64,000 bases of DNA from Parapedobacter soli (GTDB taxonomy: Bacteria; Bacteroidota; Bacteroidia; Sphingobacteriales; Sphingobacteriaceae), in the NCBI RefSeq assembly GCF_025460835.1, contig NZ_JAMXAY010000001.1, positions 124,001 through 188,000 on the forward strand, in the 5' to 3' direction. Position numbers and translations under genes: made by a program. Every line of letters starts with the position of its first letter. The stretch's first letter is position 1. The notes beneath the pieces are model-generated. The model was not told where the DNA came from. It did no database searches and saw only the letters and a program-made list of their open reading frames with translations. This document shows, piece after piece, positions 1 to 8,033 of this stretch.

Positions 1-631
1 GGGCTTTAAAGATGGTTCCGATACCCATCGTAATCGCCTTGGTGGGTACGTTTTCTTTACCCCCGAATCCCCGCGACGCATCCCGGCGTGTCAGGTCATT
101 AAGCGTCACAAGCCGTGTACCGGAGTTGGGGGCAGACCCGGGCTCATTAAAGCCGATGTGCCCGGTACGGCCGATGCCGAGGATCTGCAGGTCCAATCCA
201 CCCAATGCGGTGATTTTCTGTTCGTAAGCCAAACAATACTCATGGATCGCCTCTTCTGCCAAGGTCCCGTCGGGGATATGCACATTTGCCCGTTCAATGT
301 CTACATGGTCAAAAAGGTGCCTGTTCATGAAGGTTACATAGCTCTGTTCAGAGTCAGGCTGCATCGGGTAATATTCATCGAGGTTGAAGGTTACCACGTT
401 TTGGAAACTGAGCCCTTCTTCCCGGTGCATACGGATCAGCTCCGCATACACTTTTACAGGGGTTGCACCTGTAGCAAGGCCAAGGATAGCCTGCTCACCT
501 CTTTCTTTCTTGCCGCGGATCAGATCTGCGATACGCTTTGCCACGGCCAGTGAGGCCGCGGTAGGATCGGAGTAAACACTCACGGGAACTTTCTCGAAGC
601 GTGTTTCTTCCAGTAAATTTAATCTTGCCAT
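1..631 (-). CDS. nagB: Glucosamine-6-phosphate deaminase (partial, C-terminus outside window)
   Basis: The minus-strand frame from the ATG at 631-629 runs off the left edge, giving about 210 residues. It shows the NagB fold signatures: LGLATGATPVKVY near residue 52, FNLDEYYPM near 83 and GIGRTGHIGFNEPGS near 155. The enzyme converts cytosolic glucosamine-6-phosphate to fructose-6-phosphate and ammonia. It is divergent from a susC/susD locus that encodes a hexosaminidase, which fits use of the amino sugar released there. Many Bacteroidota homologues carry a C-terminal PIG-L-type extension; the window is too short to tell. A TATTTTTG box on the minus strand (660-667) is a candidate -7 element. 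Confidence 0.93.
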   Translation of the reverse strand, partial: MARLNLLEETRFEKVPVSVYSDPTAASLAVAKRIADLIRGKKERGEQAILGLATGATPVKVYAELIRMHREEGLSFQNVVTFNLDEYYPMQPDSEQSYVTFMNRHLFDHVDIERANVHIPDGTLAEEAIHEYCLAYEQKITALGGLDLQILGIGRTGHIGFNEPGSAPNSGTRLVTLNDLTRRDASRGFGGKENVPTKAITMGIGTIFKA

Positions 632-659
632 TATAAGGTATTACGTAAAAGGTGAGTAG

Positions 660-667
660 CAAAAATA
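660..667 (-). promoter_or_regulatory. Candidate -7 promoter box for nagB
   Basis: Read on the minus strand this is TATTTTTG, a match to the Bacteroidota -7 consensus TAnnTTTG. It lies 28 bp before the nagB start. I see no convincing TTG box at the expected upstream distance, so it is a weak call. Confidence 0.35.
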
Positions 668-734
668 GGCATAAATGCCATATATACGGTATGTTTTCAT
701 CGAAATATTTGCTAATCGGGGAAGATTACTGTAT

Positions 735-857
735 GCAATCGAGTGCGTTTGACGGTAATCGTTTGCAATATACTGATCATATTGATACTATCTATCGAAT
801 AACTGTTGCAAACCGAATAGAAAACAAACGATTGCGTAAAATTAAGCAAACGATTGC
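735..857. promoter_or_regulatory. Cluster of four LacI-type operator-like sites
   Basis: Four 12-mers resemble the near-palindrome GCAAnCGnTTGC: GCAATCGAGTGC (735-746), GTAATCGTTTGC (755-766), ACAAACGATTGC (824-835) and GCAAACGATTGC (846-857). They fall in two pairs spaced 20 and 22 bp, about two helical turns. The central CG with GCAA/TTGC arms is typical of LacI/PurR-family operators. The block lies between divergent nagB and susC, so one regulator could control both. No LacI-family gene is present in the window. Confidence 0.55.
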
Positions 858-1127
858 GTTGTGCTAACGCTTCTTTATTTGATTAACCCTTTCTAAATTG
901 CTAGACCAAAACGGAAACAATAGGCATAATAATGCTGTTCTATTTAAACAAAAAGAAAGGAGCTAAATGACAGATTAACTTTTACAAACCTACCACCCTA
1001 CAGAAAACATATTTGCCGAAAGACAAGTATCAATGAAATGATTGTAAATATTATAAACACACCTCTTTATGATACCAAAAAAACTAATCCCCTTACCCAA
1101 TAGTTGGGTATGCACAGTTAGACGGAC

Positions 1128-1252
1128 ATGTACCGCAGGCTTATTAAGCGCCTTAATGTCTACTGTGGAGTGCTGCTGATGCGAATGCTGCATCGATACC
1201 TTCTCTTACCGAGACCAATCCGATATCCGCCCAGCGGAACATCACAGGTAAA
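1128..1252 (+). other. Detached susC signal-peptide region (apparent frameshift)
   Basis: An ATG at 1128 opens a frame starting MYRRLIKRLNVYCGVLL, which looks like the basic and hydrophobic start of a SusC signal peptide. That frame stops at 1254-1256. The susC frame, one register away, is open back to a stop at 1154-1156. There it encodes the mature N-terminus (ANAASIPSLTETN, then QRNITGKVVDESG) but has no ATG. Joining the two frames somewhere between about 1164 and 1200 would restore a normal precursor. Confidence 0.6.
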
Positions 1253-4246
1253 GTGGTAGACGAGTCGGGAAATCCCATTGTGGGGGCTACTGTTGCTATA
1301 AAAGGTAGCGGCCGTTCGTCCATCACCGACGCGTCGGGTAGCTTCCGGCTAAGTGTTGATGATAGCAACGCCGTGTTCGTTGTTTCTTACATCGGCTACG
1401 AGAACCAAGAAATCACCATTGGCAACCAAACCGAGCTGAACATCATATTAAATCCCTCCGTCAGCAGTTTGAGTGAAGTTGTGGTTGTCGGATTCGGAAC
1501 CCAGCGAAAGGAAAACCTCACCGGGTCTGTTTCGTCCATCAATATGGCTGAACAGGCAGAAGGCCGCCCCATCACCTCGCTTTCTGCCAGCTTGGCGGGA
1601 TTGGCATCGGGCTTACATGTAAATCAAGGAAATGGCAGGCCAGGTGGCGATGGTGCCACATTGAGAATACGCGGACAGGGCACACTAAACAATGCAAACC
1701 CGCTGGTCATTATCGACGGTGCGGTGGGAGATATGAACCTGTTGAACCCACAAGATGTCGAAAGCGTTTCTGTGTTGAAAGATGCTGCTTCGGCCGCCAT
1801 CTACGGGTCGAGGGCAGCAAACGGCGTCATCCTTATCACCACAAAAAAGGGCCGATCCGGAGATTTCAGGGTAAACTATAACGCGCTCTTCTCCAATGCA
1901 CAGCCTTCAAACCTGATTAAAATGGTATCCAATTATGCGGATTATATGGAGTTGGTCAATGAAGGATTCAGGAACTCAGACCCTAATGTCACACCAACAT
2001 TTTCGCAAGACATGATCGATCTCTGGAGGCAAAATGAAGGCGGCGACCCATTGAAATATCCCAACACAGAATGGACAGACGAGGTTTTCCAGCCAAACCT
2101 GCTGCAAAACCACAACCTTTCATTTTCCGGCGGATCCCCCAACATCATCTATTTCGGGTCATTTGGCTACCTCGATAATCCAGGGATCATCGAAAAAGCA
2201 GGTTACGAAAGGTACTCCGGCCGGGTCAACCTGGAAGCGAAAGTAAAACCCTGGCTTACACTGGGCTCTAACCTCCATGGCATCGTCGCCAGAACAGATA
2301 TCGGAACAAATATCCTTGACGACGTATTCACGTATGCGGGCGCAAGCACCCCCGGCATGGTATTGAGAACGCCGGACGGCCGATTCGGCAGCCCGAATAA
2401 TCCGGAGGATGACCCCCAATCCAACAACGTATTGCATCGGCTGTATAGCCAAAAAGGCGATATCCGCGAAAACAGGATGTCGGCCCGATTCTATGGCAAA
2501 CTGCAGCCGCTCGAAGGGCTGTCTATCGAGGGGTCATTTAATTATGTCTTTCGCGATCGTCTTCGCTATCAACAACCGGTCTTCAATGATCGGTGGAACT
2601 TCCTGACCAACAGTATTGCAAATGCGGGAACGGGACGGACATCGGTGACTAATCAGAACGATAAGAACTTCCAATATTACATGGACGGCATCGCGCGCTA
2701 TGAACGGACCTTTATGGACCGCTTACAGATGAACATCATGATAGGTGCCAGCCAAGAGTACTACAAAGATCAATGGTTCAATGCCAGTAAACTGGATTTA
2801 ATCGATCCTTCGCTCAGTGTTATCAATGCCGCAACTGTCGACGCTTCTGCCGGAGGAAACGCCACCGATTGGGCCATGCAGTCTTATTTCGGAAGGCTTA
2901 ATCTGAATCTGGACCAAAAGTACCTCTTCGAAGCCAATTTGAGGCGCGACGGCACATCCCGCTTTGCTGCCGGCCCGGGCCGTTGGGGATGGTTTCCCTC
3001 ATTCTCCGCAGGATGGCGTATCTCTGAAGAGAGCTTCTATGATGTGCCTTGGCTCAGCGATTTAAAAATCAGGGCCTCTTATGGGTCGTTGGGCAACAAT
3101 GCCATCGGCGACTATGAGTACCAGGCCGTATACAACTCCGCCAATTATGTCCTGAATAACGCACTGTTTGTGGGATTTGCGCAAACCGCACTGTCGAACA
3201 TCGGGCTGACATGGGAAAGCACCTATATCGCCAATGCCGGTCTTGACTTCGGGCTATTCGGCAACCGGGTGAGCGGCTCCTTAGAAGTATTCGATAAAAC
3301 AACAAAAAATATACTCATCGACCTACCCGCACCATTGGTTGTCGGAAACGCCTCCATCCCTAAGCAAAATGCGGCTGAAGTGAAAAATAAGGGGGTTGAG
3401 CTTAACGTAGCCTACCGGAATCAAACCGACGGAGGATTCAACTATGAGATCGGTGGTAATTTCTCCTTTGTAGACAATAAAGTGACCAGATATAAAGGCG
3501 GCGAGCGTACCATCAGTGGTGCCAACCTGATCCAGGAAGGGTACGCAATAAACACACAGTATATCCTACAGGTCGATCGGCTGATCCAGACGGAGGCAGA
3601 CCTTCAGCTGGTGCAGCAAATGATAGACAACGCCCCGGTGAACGAGGAAACCGGACAGAAACTCAATCCATTCTCAGCATACGGTACGCCGACATTGGGC
3701 GACTTCTTATATAAAGACACCAACAATGACGGGTTGATTAACGACGACGACCGAACAGAAATAGGGCATGGAACCGCTCCCCGCTACTCCTTCGGCCTTA
3801 ACTTCGGCTTCGATTACAAAAACTTCGATTTTTCACTGTTGTTGCAAGGCAATGCCGGCCTGCAGACGATTTGGAGAGACCTTTATTATACTACCGGTGT
3901 GAGGTGGGGGTACCAAATCAACCAGGAAATTGCCGATGGAAGGTGGTACGAGGGACGAACCGACGCTACCTATCCGAGATTGCTGAACTATACGGATAAC
4001 CGTAACCTGATTAACAGCGATTTCTGGCTACAAGACAGGTCGTTCATGCGTGTGAAAAATATCCAACTTGGATATACCATCCCTTCATCGATTTCCGAGA
4101 AAGCCAAAATCTCAGCATTGCGGATCTACGGGTCGTTAGAAAATTATTTCACGCTCACTTCCTATAAGGGCTTCGACCCGGAAGTTAGCGGAACGAACTA
4201 CCCCACCTTGAAGCAGGCTTTATTTGGCATAAGTGTCACCTTTTAA
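1253..4246 (+). CDS. SusC/RagA-family TonB-dependent outer-membrane transporter
   Basis: This is the outer-membrane barrel that imports oligosaccharides with SusD as its lid. From the GTG at 1253 the frame gives 997 residues. The carboxypeptidase-regulatory-like domain begins just upstream in the same frame (ITGKVVDESGNPIVGATV). It is followed by a TonB-box-like segment (LSEVVVVGFGTQRKENLTGS), the plug (LRIRGQGTLNNANPLVIIDG, then SVLKDAASAAIYGSRAANG) and a long barrel ending in FGISVTF with a terminal Phe. GTG 1253 cannot be the natural start because no signal peptide would remain; the true start is probably ATG 1128, disrupted by a one-base frameshift. susD follows directly. Confidence 0.9.
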   Translation: MVDESGNPIVGATVAIKGSGRSSITDASGSFRLSVDDSNAVFVVSYIGYENQEITIGNQTELNIILNPSVSSLSEVVVVGFGTQRKENLTGSVSSINMAEQAEGRPITSLSASLAGLASGLHVNQGNGRPGGDGATLRIRGQGTLNNANPLVIIDGAVGDMNLLNPQDVESVSVLKDAASAAIYGSRAANGVILITTKKGRSGDFRVNYNALFSNAQPSNLIKMVSNYADYMELVNEGFRNSDPNVTPTFSQDMIDLWRQNEGGDPLKYPNTEWTDEVFQPNLLQNHNLSFSGGSPNIIYFGSFGYLDNPGIIEKAGYERYSGRVNLEAKVKPWLTLGSNLHGIVARTDIGTNILDDVFTYAGASTPGMVLRTPDGRFGSPNNPEDDPQSNNVLHRLYSQKGDIRENRMSARFYGKLQPLEGLSIEGSFNYVFRDRLRYQQPVFNDRWNFLTNSIANAGTGRTSVTNQNDKNFQYYMDGIARYERTFMDRLQMNIMIGASQEYYKDQWFNASKLDLIDPSLSVINAATVDASAGGNATDWAMQSYFGRLNLNLDQKYLFEANLRRDGTSRFAAGPGRWGWFPSFSAGWRISEESFYDVPWLSDLKIRASYGSLGNNAIGDYEYQAVYNSANYVLNNALFVGFAQTALSNIGLTWESTYIANAGLDFGLFGNRVSGSLEVFDKTTKNILIDLPAPLVVGNASIPKQNAAEVKNKGVELNVAYRNQTDGGFNYEIGGNFSFVDNKVTRYKGGERTISGANLIQEGYAINTQYILQVDRLIQTEADLQLVQQMIDNAPVNEETGQKLNPFSAYGTPTLGDFLYKDTNNDGLINDDDRTEIGHGTAPRYSFGLNFGFDYKNFDFSLLLQGNAGLQTIWRDLYYTTGVRWGYQINQEIADGRWYEGRTDATYPRLLNYTDNRNLINSDFWLQDRSFMRVKNIQLGYTIPSSISEKAKISALRIYGSLENYFTLTSYKGFDPEVSGTNYPTLKQALFGISVTF

Positions 4247-4248
4247 TT

Positions 4249-5961
4249 ATGACAACAATGAAAAAATTAACATATTTAATCACGATTCTTATCCTATCAT
4301 CGTGTTATAAGTTAGACACGGCACCCTATGACAAGGTGAGCGCAAGTTCGTTTTGGAAAACAGAGGAACATGCATTGCAAGGGATACTGGGCTGTTACGC
4401 CGATATGAGAGATGGCAATTTGTTCGGTCAATTTTTCTTCTACGATAATCTTACAGACATTGCAATGGGATATGACATTGGGTTTGGAGATGTCATCGGA
4501 GGAGCAATCACCAACCGCACAGGCTCCATCGTCAATCGGTGGCGCCGTACGTTTGATGGTATACAACGTACCAACCACGCTATCCAGAACATTACTGCAA
4601 TGGATATCGAGGCAGACAAAAAAGAAGCCTTTATTGCCGAGGCAAAGTTTCTACGGGCATTATTTTACTTCCATCTGATGAACCTTTTCGGTGGTGTGCC
4701 GCTATATGACGAAACAGTTGACCTCAACAAAGATTTCAACAATTTGATGGAACCCCGGGCATCGGAAGATGAAGTGCGTGCGTTCATTCTCAGGGATCTG
4801 GAAACTGCGATTGGCGGTCTACCCGTCCAGTATGACACACAACATGCTGGCCGGGCCACCAAAGGAGCTGCCTATGCCCTAAGGGGTAAAGTTTACCTCT
4901 ACAACCAGCAATGGGACAACGCCATACAGGATTTTGAAGAAATCGTTTACAACAAGTCCAACAACTATGGATATGCCTTGCATACAAGCTATGCGGAGTT
5001 GTTTAACCTGAAAGGCGACAACAGCGCCGAGATGATTTTTGCTATCCAAAATAAAGGGGGAGTTGGTTTTCCTTATGGTATGCCAATGGCATTTTATTTA
5101 GGAACACGGTCAACATTTGGAAGCTGCTGGAACAACGGTATGCCCAGCACCGCATTTGCCGACAGCTACGAAAATCTGGATGGCACCCCATTCAATTGGG
5201 ATGACCACTTCCCCGGCTATACCACTGATAACAATGTGAAGCGGGCGGCAATGATATCGACCCATACGAACGGGGTCTACAACACCCTGCCCGACACCGC
5301 GAAACTAGGCGAAATTTACCGGAACCGCGACCCGCGTATGATGGAAACATTGGTGGTGCCGTATTCTTGGTATACCGGTTGGGTGGCAAACCAAGCACGC
5401 CCTATGCAACTGGTGATGGCAACCGGCGTGAATGAAAATTTCGGCCAAATCCGGAATAACAGGGGATGGCTGACCTACGTGTGGAGAAAGTTTGTGCCAG
5501 AGGGAAATCTGGACGGCGAGCTGACAAATAGAGAGCATACGCCTTTCAACTTCCCGCTGATCCGCCTGGGAGATGTGCTACTGATGCTAGCCGAAGCTTA
5601 TAACGAGACCGGCCAGTTAGACAAGGCCATCGTCGAATTGAATAAAGTGAGGGCCCGCTCGAATATGCCCGGACTGAATAGCGGTCCCGCCTGGCTGGCC
5701 GTGAACAATGGTGAAGAAGTGTTCGACCGCATTTTCCACGAGCGTGCCGTTGAGCTTGCCGGCGAAGGACTACGTTACTTCGACCTCAAGCGCTGGAACA
5801 TGCTGGAAGAGGTAACCGGGGGTGGAGTGATTGAAAAAAGCGTGGTGGGCGACAACCTGCTGACCCGCGGATTCCAGAGCCGGCACGTCCTCTGGCCGGT
5901 GCCTGCCCAGGAAATTGAGCTGAATCCGGCACTTGCACCAAATAACCCCGGTTGGGAATAA
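4249..5961 (+). CDS. SusD/RagB-family outer-membrane lipoprotein
   Basis: This is the surface glycan-binding partner of the preceding SusC. The 570-residue protein starts with a lipoprotein signal (KKLTYLITILILSSC, with Cys as the acylation site). It has the SusD N-terminal segment (YDKVSASSFWKTEEHALQGI) and the TPR-containing domain (EAKFLRALFYFHLMNLFGGVPL). The C-terminal SusD domain (FPLIRLGDVLLMLAEAYNETG, then FHERAVELAGEGLRYFDLKRW) ends with the usual NPGW motif. An ATG six residues in (4258) could also be the start. The gene begins 2 bp after the susC stop, so the two are cotranscribed. A strong hairpin follows at 5973-6009. Confidence 0.95.
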   Translation: MTTMKKLTYLITILILSSCYKLDTAPYDKVSASSFWKTEEHALQGILGCYADMRDGNLFGQFFFYDNLTDIAMGYDIGFGDVIGGAITNRTGSIVNRWRRTFDGIQRTNHAIQNITAMDIEADKKEAFIAEAKFLRALFYFHLMNLFGGVPLYDETVDLNKDFNNLMEPRASEDEVRAFILRDLETAIGGLPVQYDTQHAGRATKGAAYALRGKVYLYNQQWDNAIQDFEEIVYNKSNNYGYALHTSYAELFNLKGDNSAEMIFAIQNKGGVGFPYGMPMAFYLGTRSTFGSCWNNGMPSTAFADSYENLDGTPFNWDDHFPGYTTDNNVKRAAMISTHTNGVYNTLPDTAKLGEIYRNRDPRMMETLVVPYSWYTGWVANQARPMQLVMATGVNENFGQIRNNRGWLTYVWRKFVPEGNLDGELTNREHTPFNFPLIRLGDVLLMLAEAYNETGQLDKAIVELNKVRARSNMPGLNSGPAWLAVNNGEEVFDRIFHERAVELAGEGLRYFDLKRWNMLEEVTGGGVIEKSVVGDNLLTRGFQSRHVLWPVPAQEIELNPALAPNNPGWE

Positions 5962-5972
5962 TCCATTGTAAT

Positions 5973-6009
5973 AGGTACCGCCTTTCAGCATATAAAAAAG
6001 GCGGTACCT
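5973..6009 (+). terminator. Strong hairpin between susD and the lyase gene
   Basis: AGGTACCGCCTTT (5973-5985) is perfectly complementary to AAAGGCGGTACCT (5997-6009), giving a 13-bp stem with an 11-nt loop. The 3' side has only a short T-rich stretch. It may be a partial terminator or an mRNA-stabilising hairpin that sets susCD expression above that of the downstream enzymes. Confidence 0.65.
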
Positions 6010-6053
6010 TTAACTAATTTTAATGCAAAGCTTTCCACTAAAAAGACCACACA

Positions 6054-7982
6054 ATGAGAAAGACCCTGCTTATTGCCGTTGCCTTTATTACCTGCATGGC
6101 CGCCCGCGCAGGTGAGAAAAGAGATCTATTGCAACATGCCGCTTCCGAAGCCGAGCTGAAACCATTGCTGGTAACCGACAAATCTTGGATCCCCTATCCT
6201 GCCTACCAAGATCGGGCCGGCTGGGAAAAGCTTACGGAGCCGGTGCGGGAACAACTGATAGCAGCTGGAGAAAAATACCTCGACTATCCATGGCGGGTCG
6301 TAAAAGCCACCGACTACATCGAATATGAGAAAAGTGGCTCACGTACCGCAATGGAAGCACCGTTCGGAGCAAACACCAATGCCCTAAGTGCGCTCGTAAT
6401 GGCCGAGCTGTGTGAAGGAAAGGGGAGATTCGTGGACCAAATCGTCAACGGTGTTTGGCTGTTCACAGAAATGACTTCCTGGGCGCTGTCGGCTCATTTA
6501 CCGGGTCCCCAAAAGTCCAATCGGTCGCTCCCGGATGATAGCGGACACGTAATCGACCTGACAGCAGGCGACATGGGTTCATTCTTATCATGGACCTATT
6601 ACTTTTTCAAGGAATCTTTTGATGAAGTCAATCCCAGCATCTCCTCCAGGCTCCTCGCCACACTGAAAGAGCGCATACTTGACACCTATATGGAGCGCGA
6701 CGATTTCTGGTGGCAGGCCATCAACCTGAAAGAGGGCGGCATGGTAAATAACTGGAACCCATGGTGCAATTTCAATGTGCTTACCTGTTTCATGCTGTTG
6801 GAAGACAACCCGGATAAATTGGCAGCCGGAGTTTACCGCTCGATGCGCTCTGTCGATCAGTTCATAAACTATAACCATTCGGATGGCGCCTGCGAAGAAG
6901 GCCCATCTTATTGGGGGCACGCGGCAGGCAAGCTATACGACTACCTGCAACTGTTGAGTTATGCCACAAAAAACCAAGTGACCATCTTTGATCATCCAAT
7001 TGTCCGGAATATGGGCGAATATATTGCCAAGTCTTATGTTGGCAATGGATGGGTGGTTAATTTCGCAGATGCTTCAGCTAAGGGAGGCGGCGATATGTCG
7101 CTTATTTACCGGTATGGCACCGCCGTCAAAAGCGCGGAAATGCAACAATTCGCCGCTTATCTCTTTGAACGTGCCAACCGGAAATTCAGTATTTCCCCCG
7201 GGCGCGATATTTTCCGCGCGATGGAAGCACTCACCTCTCATGACGCATTGATTGCTGAAAATCCCGCACTTCCCGATTTCGACCACGCCTGGTACAACGA
7301 AACCGAATTCTGCTATATGAAAACCGATAAAGGGCTGTTTTTTGCCGCGAAAGGGGGCTACAATAGCGAAAGCCATAACCATAATGATATCGGCACATTC
7401 TCGCTCTATGCAGACAATACGCCATTCTTTATCGACGCAGGCGTAGGCACCTATACCAGGCAAACGTTTAGCAGCGAACGATACACCATCTGGACCATGC
7501 AAAGCGGCTACCACAACGTGCCGAAGGTGAATGGGTTCGAGCAGCAGTTCGGAGCAAAATACCGTTCGGCTGATGTGAAGTTTAATGACTCCAAACATGA
7601 GTTTTCCCTCAATATCGGGAACGCATACCCGTCGCAAGCCAAAATTGACCACTGGACACGCAGCTACCGACTGGACGGCGGCACGTTGTATATCAGTGAT
7701 CGGTTTACGCTGGATGAGGCAATTGAACCGCAAGAAGTCCATTTCCTCACGTGGGCAAAACCCGATACGGCAACACCAGGAGAAGTGCTACTGGTTAAAG
7801 ACGGCCAGCGGATGAAACTGGTCTATCCTTCGAATAGCTTTACGGTGGAGACAGAAGCCATCGAACTCACAGACCGGCGGCTCTCCAATGTTTGGGGAGG
7901 CGAAATCCACCGGCTAATCTTAAAAGAAAAGAAGGCGGCAAAAAAAGGCAACTACAAATTCCGCATTGAGAAATTACAATAA
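6054..7982 (+). CDS. Heparinase II/III-like polysaccharide lyase
   Basis: A 642-residue secreted protein with a cleavable signal peptide (MRKTLLIAVAFITCMAARA). It has an alpha-helical toroid domain in the N-terminal half (about residues 60-390) and a heparinase II/III-like beta-sandwich after it. The beta-sandwich hallmark is GGYNSESHNHNDIGTFSLYA near residue 435, followed by FIDAGVGTY and a Tyr/His-rich HNVPKVNG segment. Such enzymes cleave uronic-acid-containing polymers by beta-elimination, leaving a 4,5-unsaturated uronyl end. The GH88 gene downstream encodes exactly the enzyme that removes such ends. The PL family cannot be fixed by eye: PL12, PL21, PL33 or another heparinase-II/III-fold family are possible. 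Confidence 0.82.
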   Translation: MRKTLLIAVAFITCMAARAGEKRDLLQHAASEAELKPLLVTDKSWIPYPAYQDRAGWEKLTEPVREQLIAAGEKYLDYPWRVVKATDYIEYEKSGSRTAMEAPFGANTNALSALVMAELCEGKGRFVDQIVNGVWLFTEMTSWALSAHLPGPQKSNRSLPDDSGHVIDLTAGDMGSFLSWTYYFFKESFDEVNPSISSRLLATLKERILDTYMERDDFWWQAINLKEGGMVNNWNPWCNFNVLTCFMLLEDNPDKLAAGVYRSMRSVDQFINYNHSDGACEEGPSYWGHAAGKLYDYLQLLSYATKNQVTIFDHPIVRNMGEYIAKSYVGNGWVVNFADASAKGGGDMSLIYRYGTAVKSAEMQQFAAYLFERANRKFSISPGRDIFRAMEALTSHDALIAENPALPDFDHAWYNETEFCYMKTDKGLFFAAKGGYNSESHNHNDIGTFSLYADNTPFFIDAGVGTYTRQTFSSERYTIWTMQSGYHNVPKVNGFEQQFGAKYRSADVKFNDSKHEFSLNIGNAYPSQAKIDHWTRSYRLDGGTLYISDRFTLDEAIEPQEVHFLTWAKPDTATPGEVLLVKDGQRMKLVYPSNSFTVETEAIELTDRRLSNVWGGEIHRLILKEKKAAKKGNYKFRIEKLQ

Positions 7983-8033
7983 TCTCCCGTAATTAGCAAG
8001 CCAAGCACGGGTTGTTGAATATTTAAAAACGCT

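Larger units (their letters stand above)
632..1127. other. Intergenic control region between nagB and susC
   Basis: This stretch of about 500 bp is AT-rich and carries no convincing gene. It holds the operator-like cluster at 735-857 and the nagB promoter candidate. A CATATTTG at 1009-1016 is one mismatch from TAnnTTTG and might serve susC. Nothing else was recognised. Confidence 0.5.

Noticed and set aside
158-553. Plus-strand open frame at the left edge
   Set aside because: It is antisense to a clear NagB sequence that continues off the window.
7074-7742. 222-codon open frame antisense to the heparinase-like gene
   Set aside because: It mirrors codon bias of the sense gene; the product has no recognisable motif and the sense frame is clearly real.
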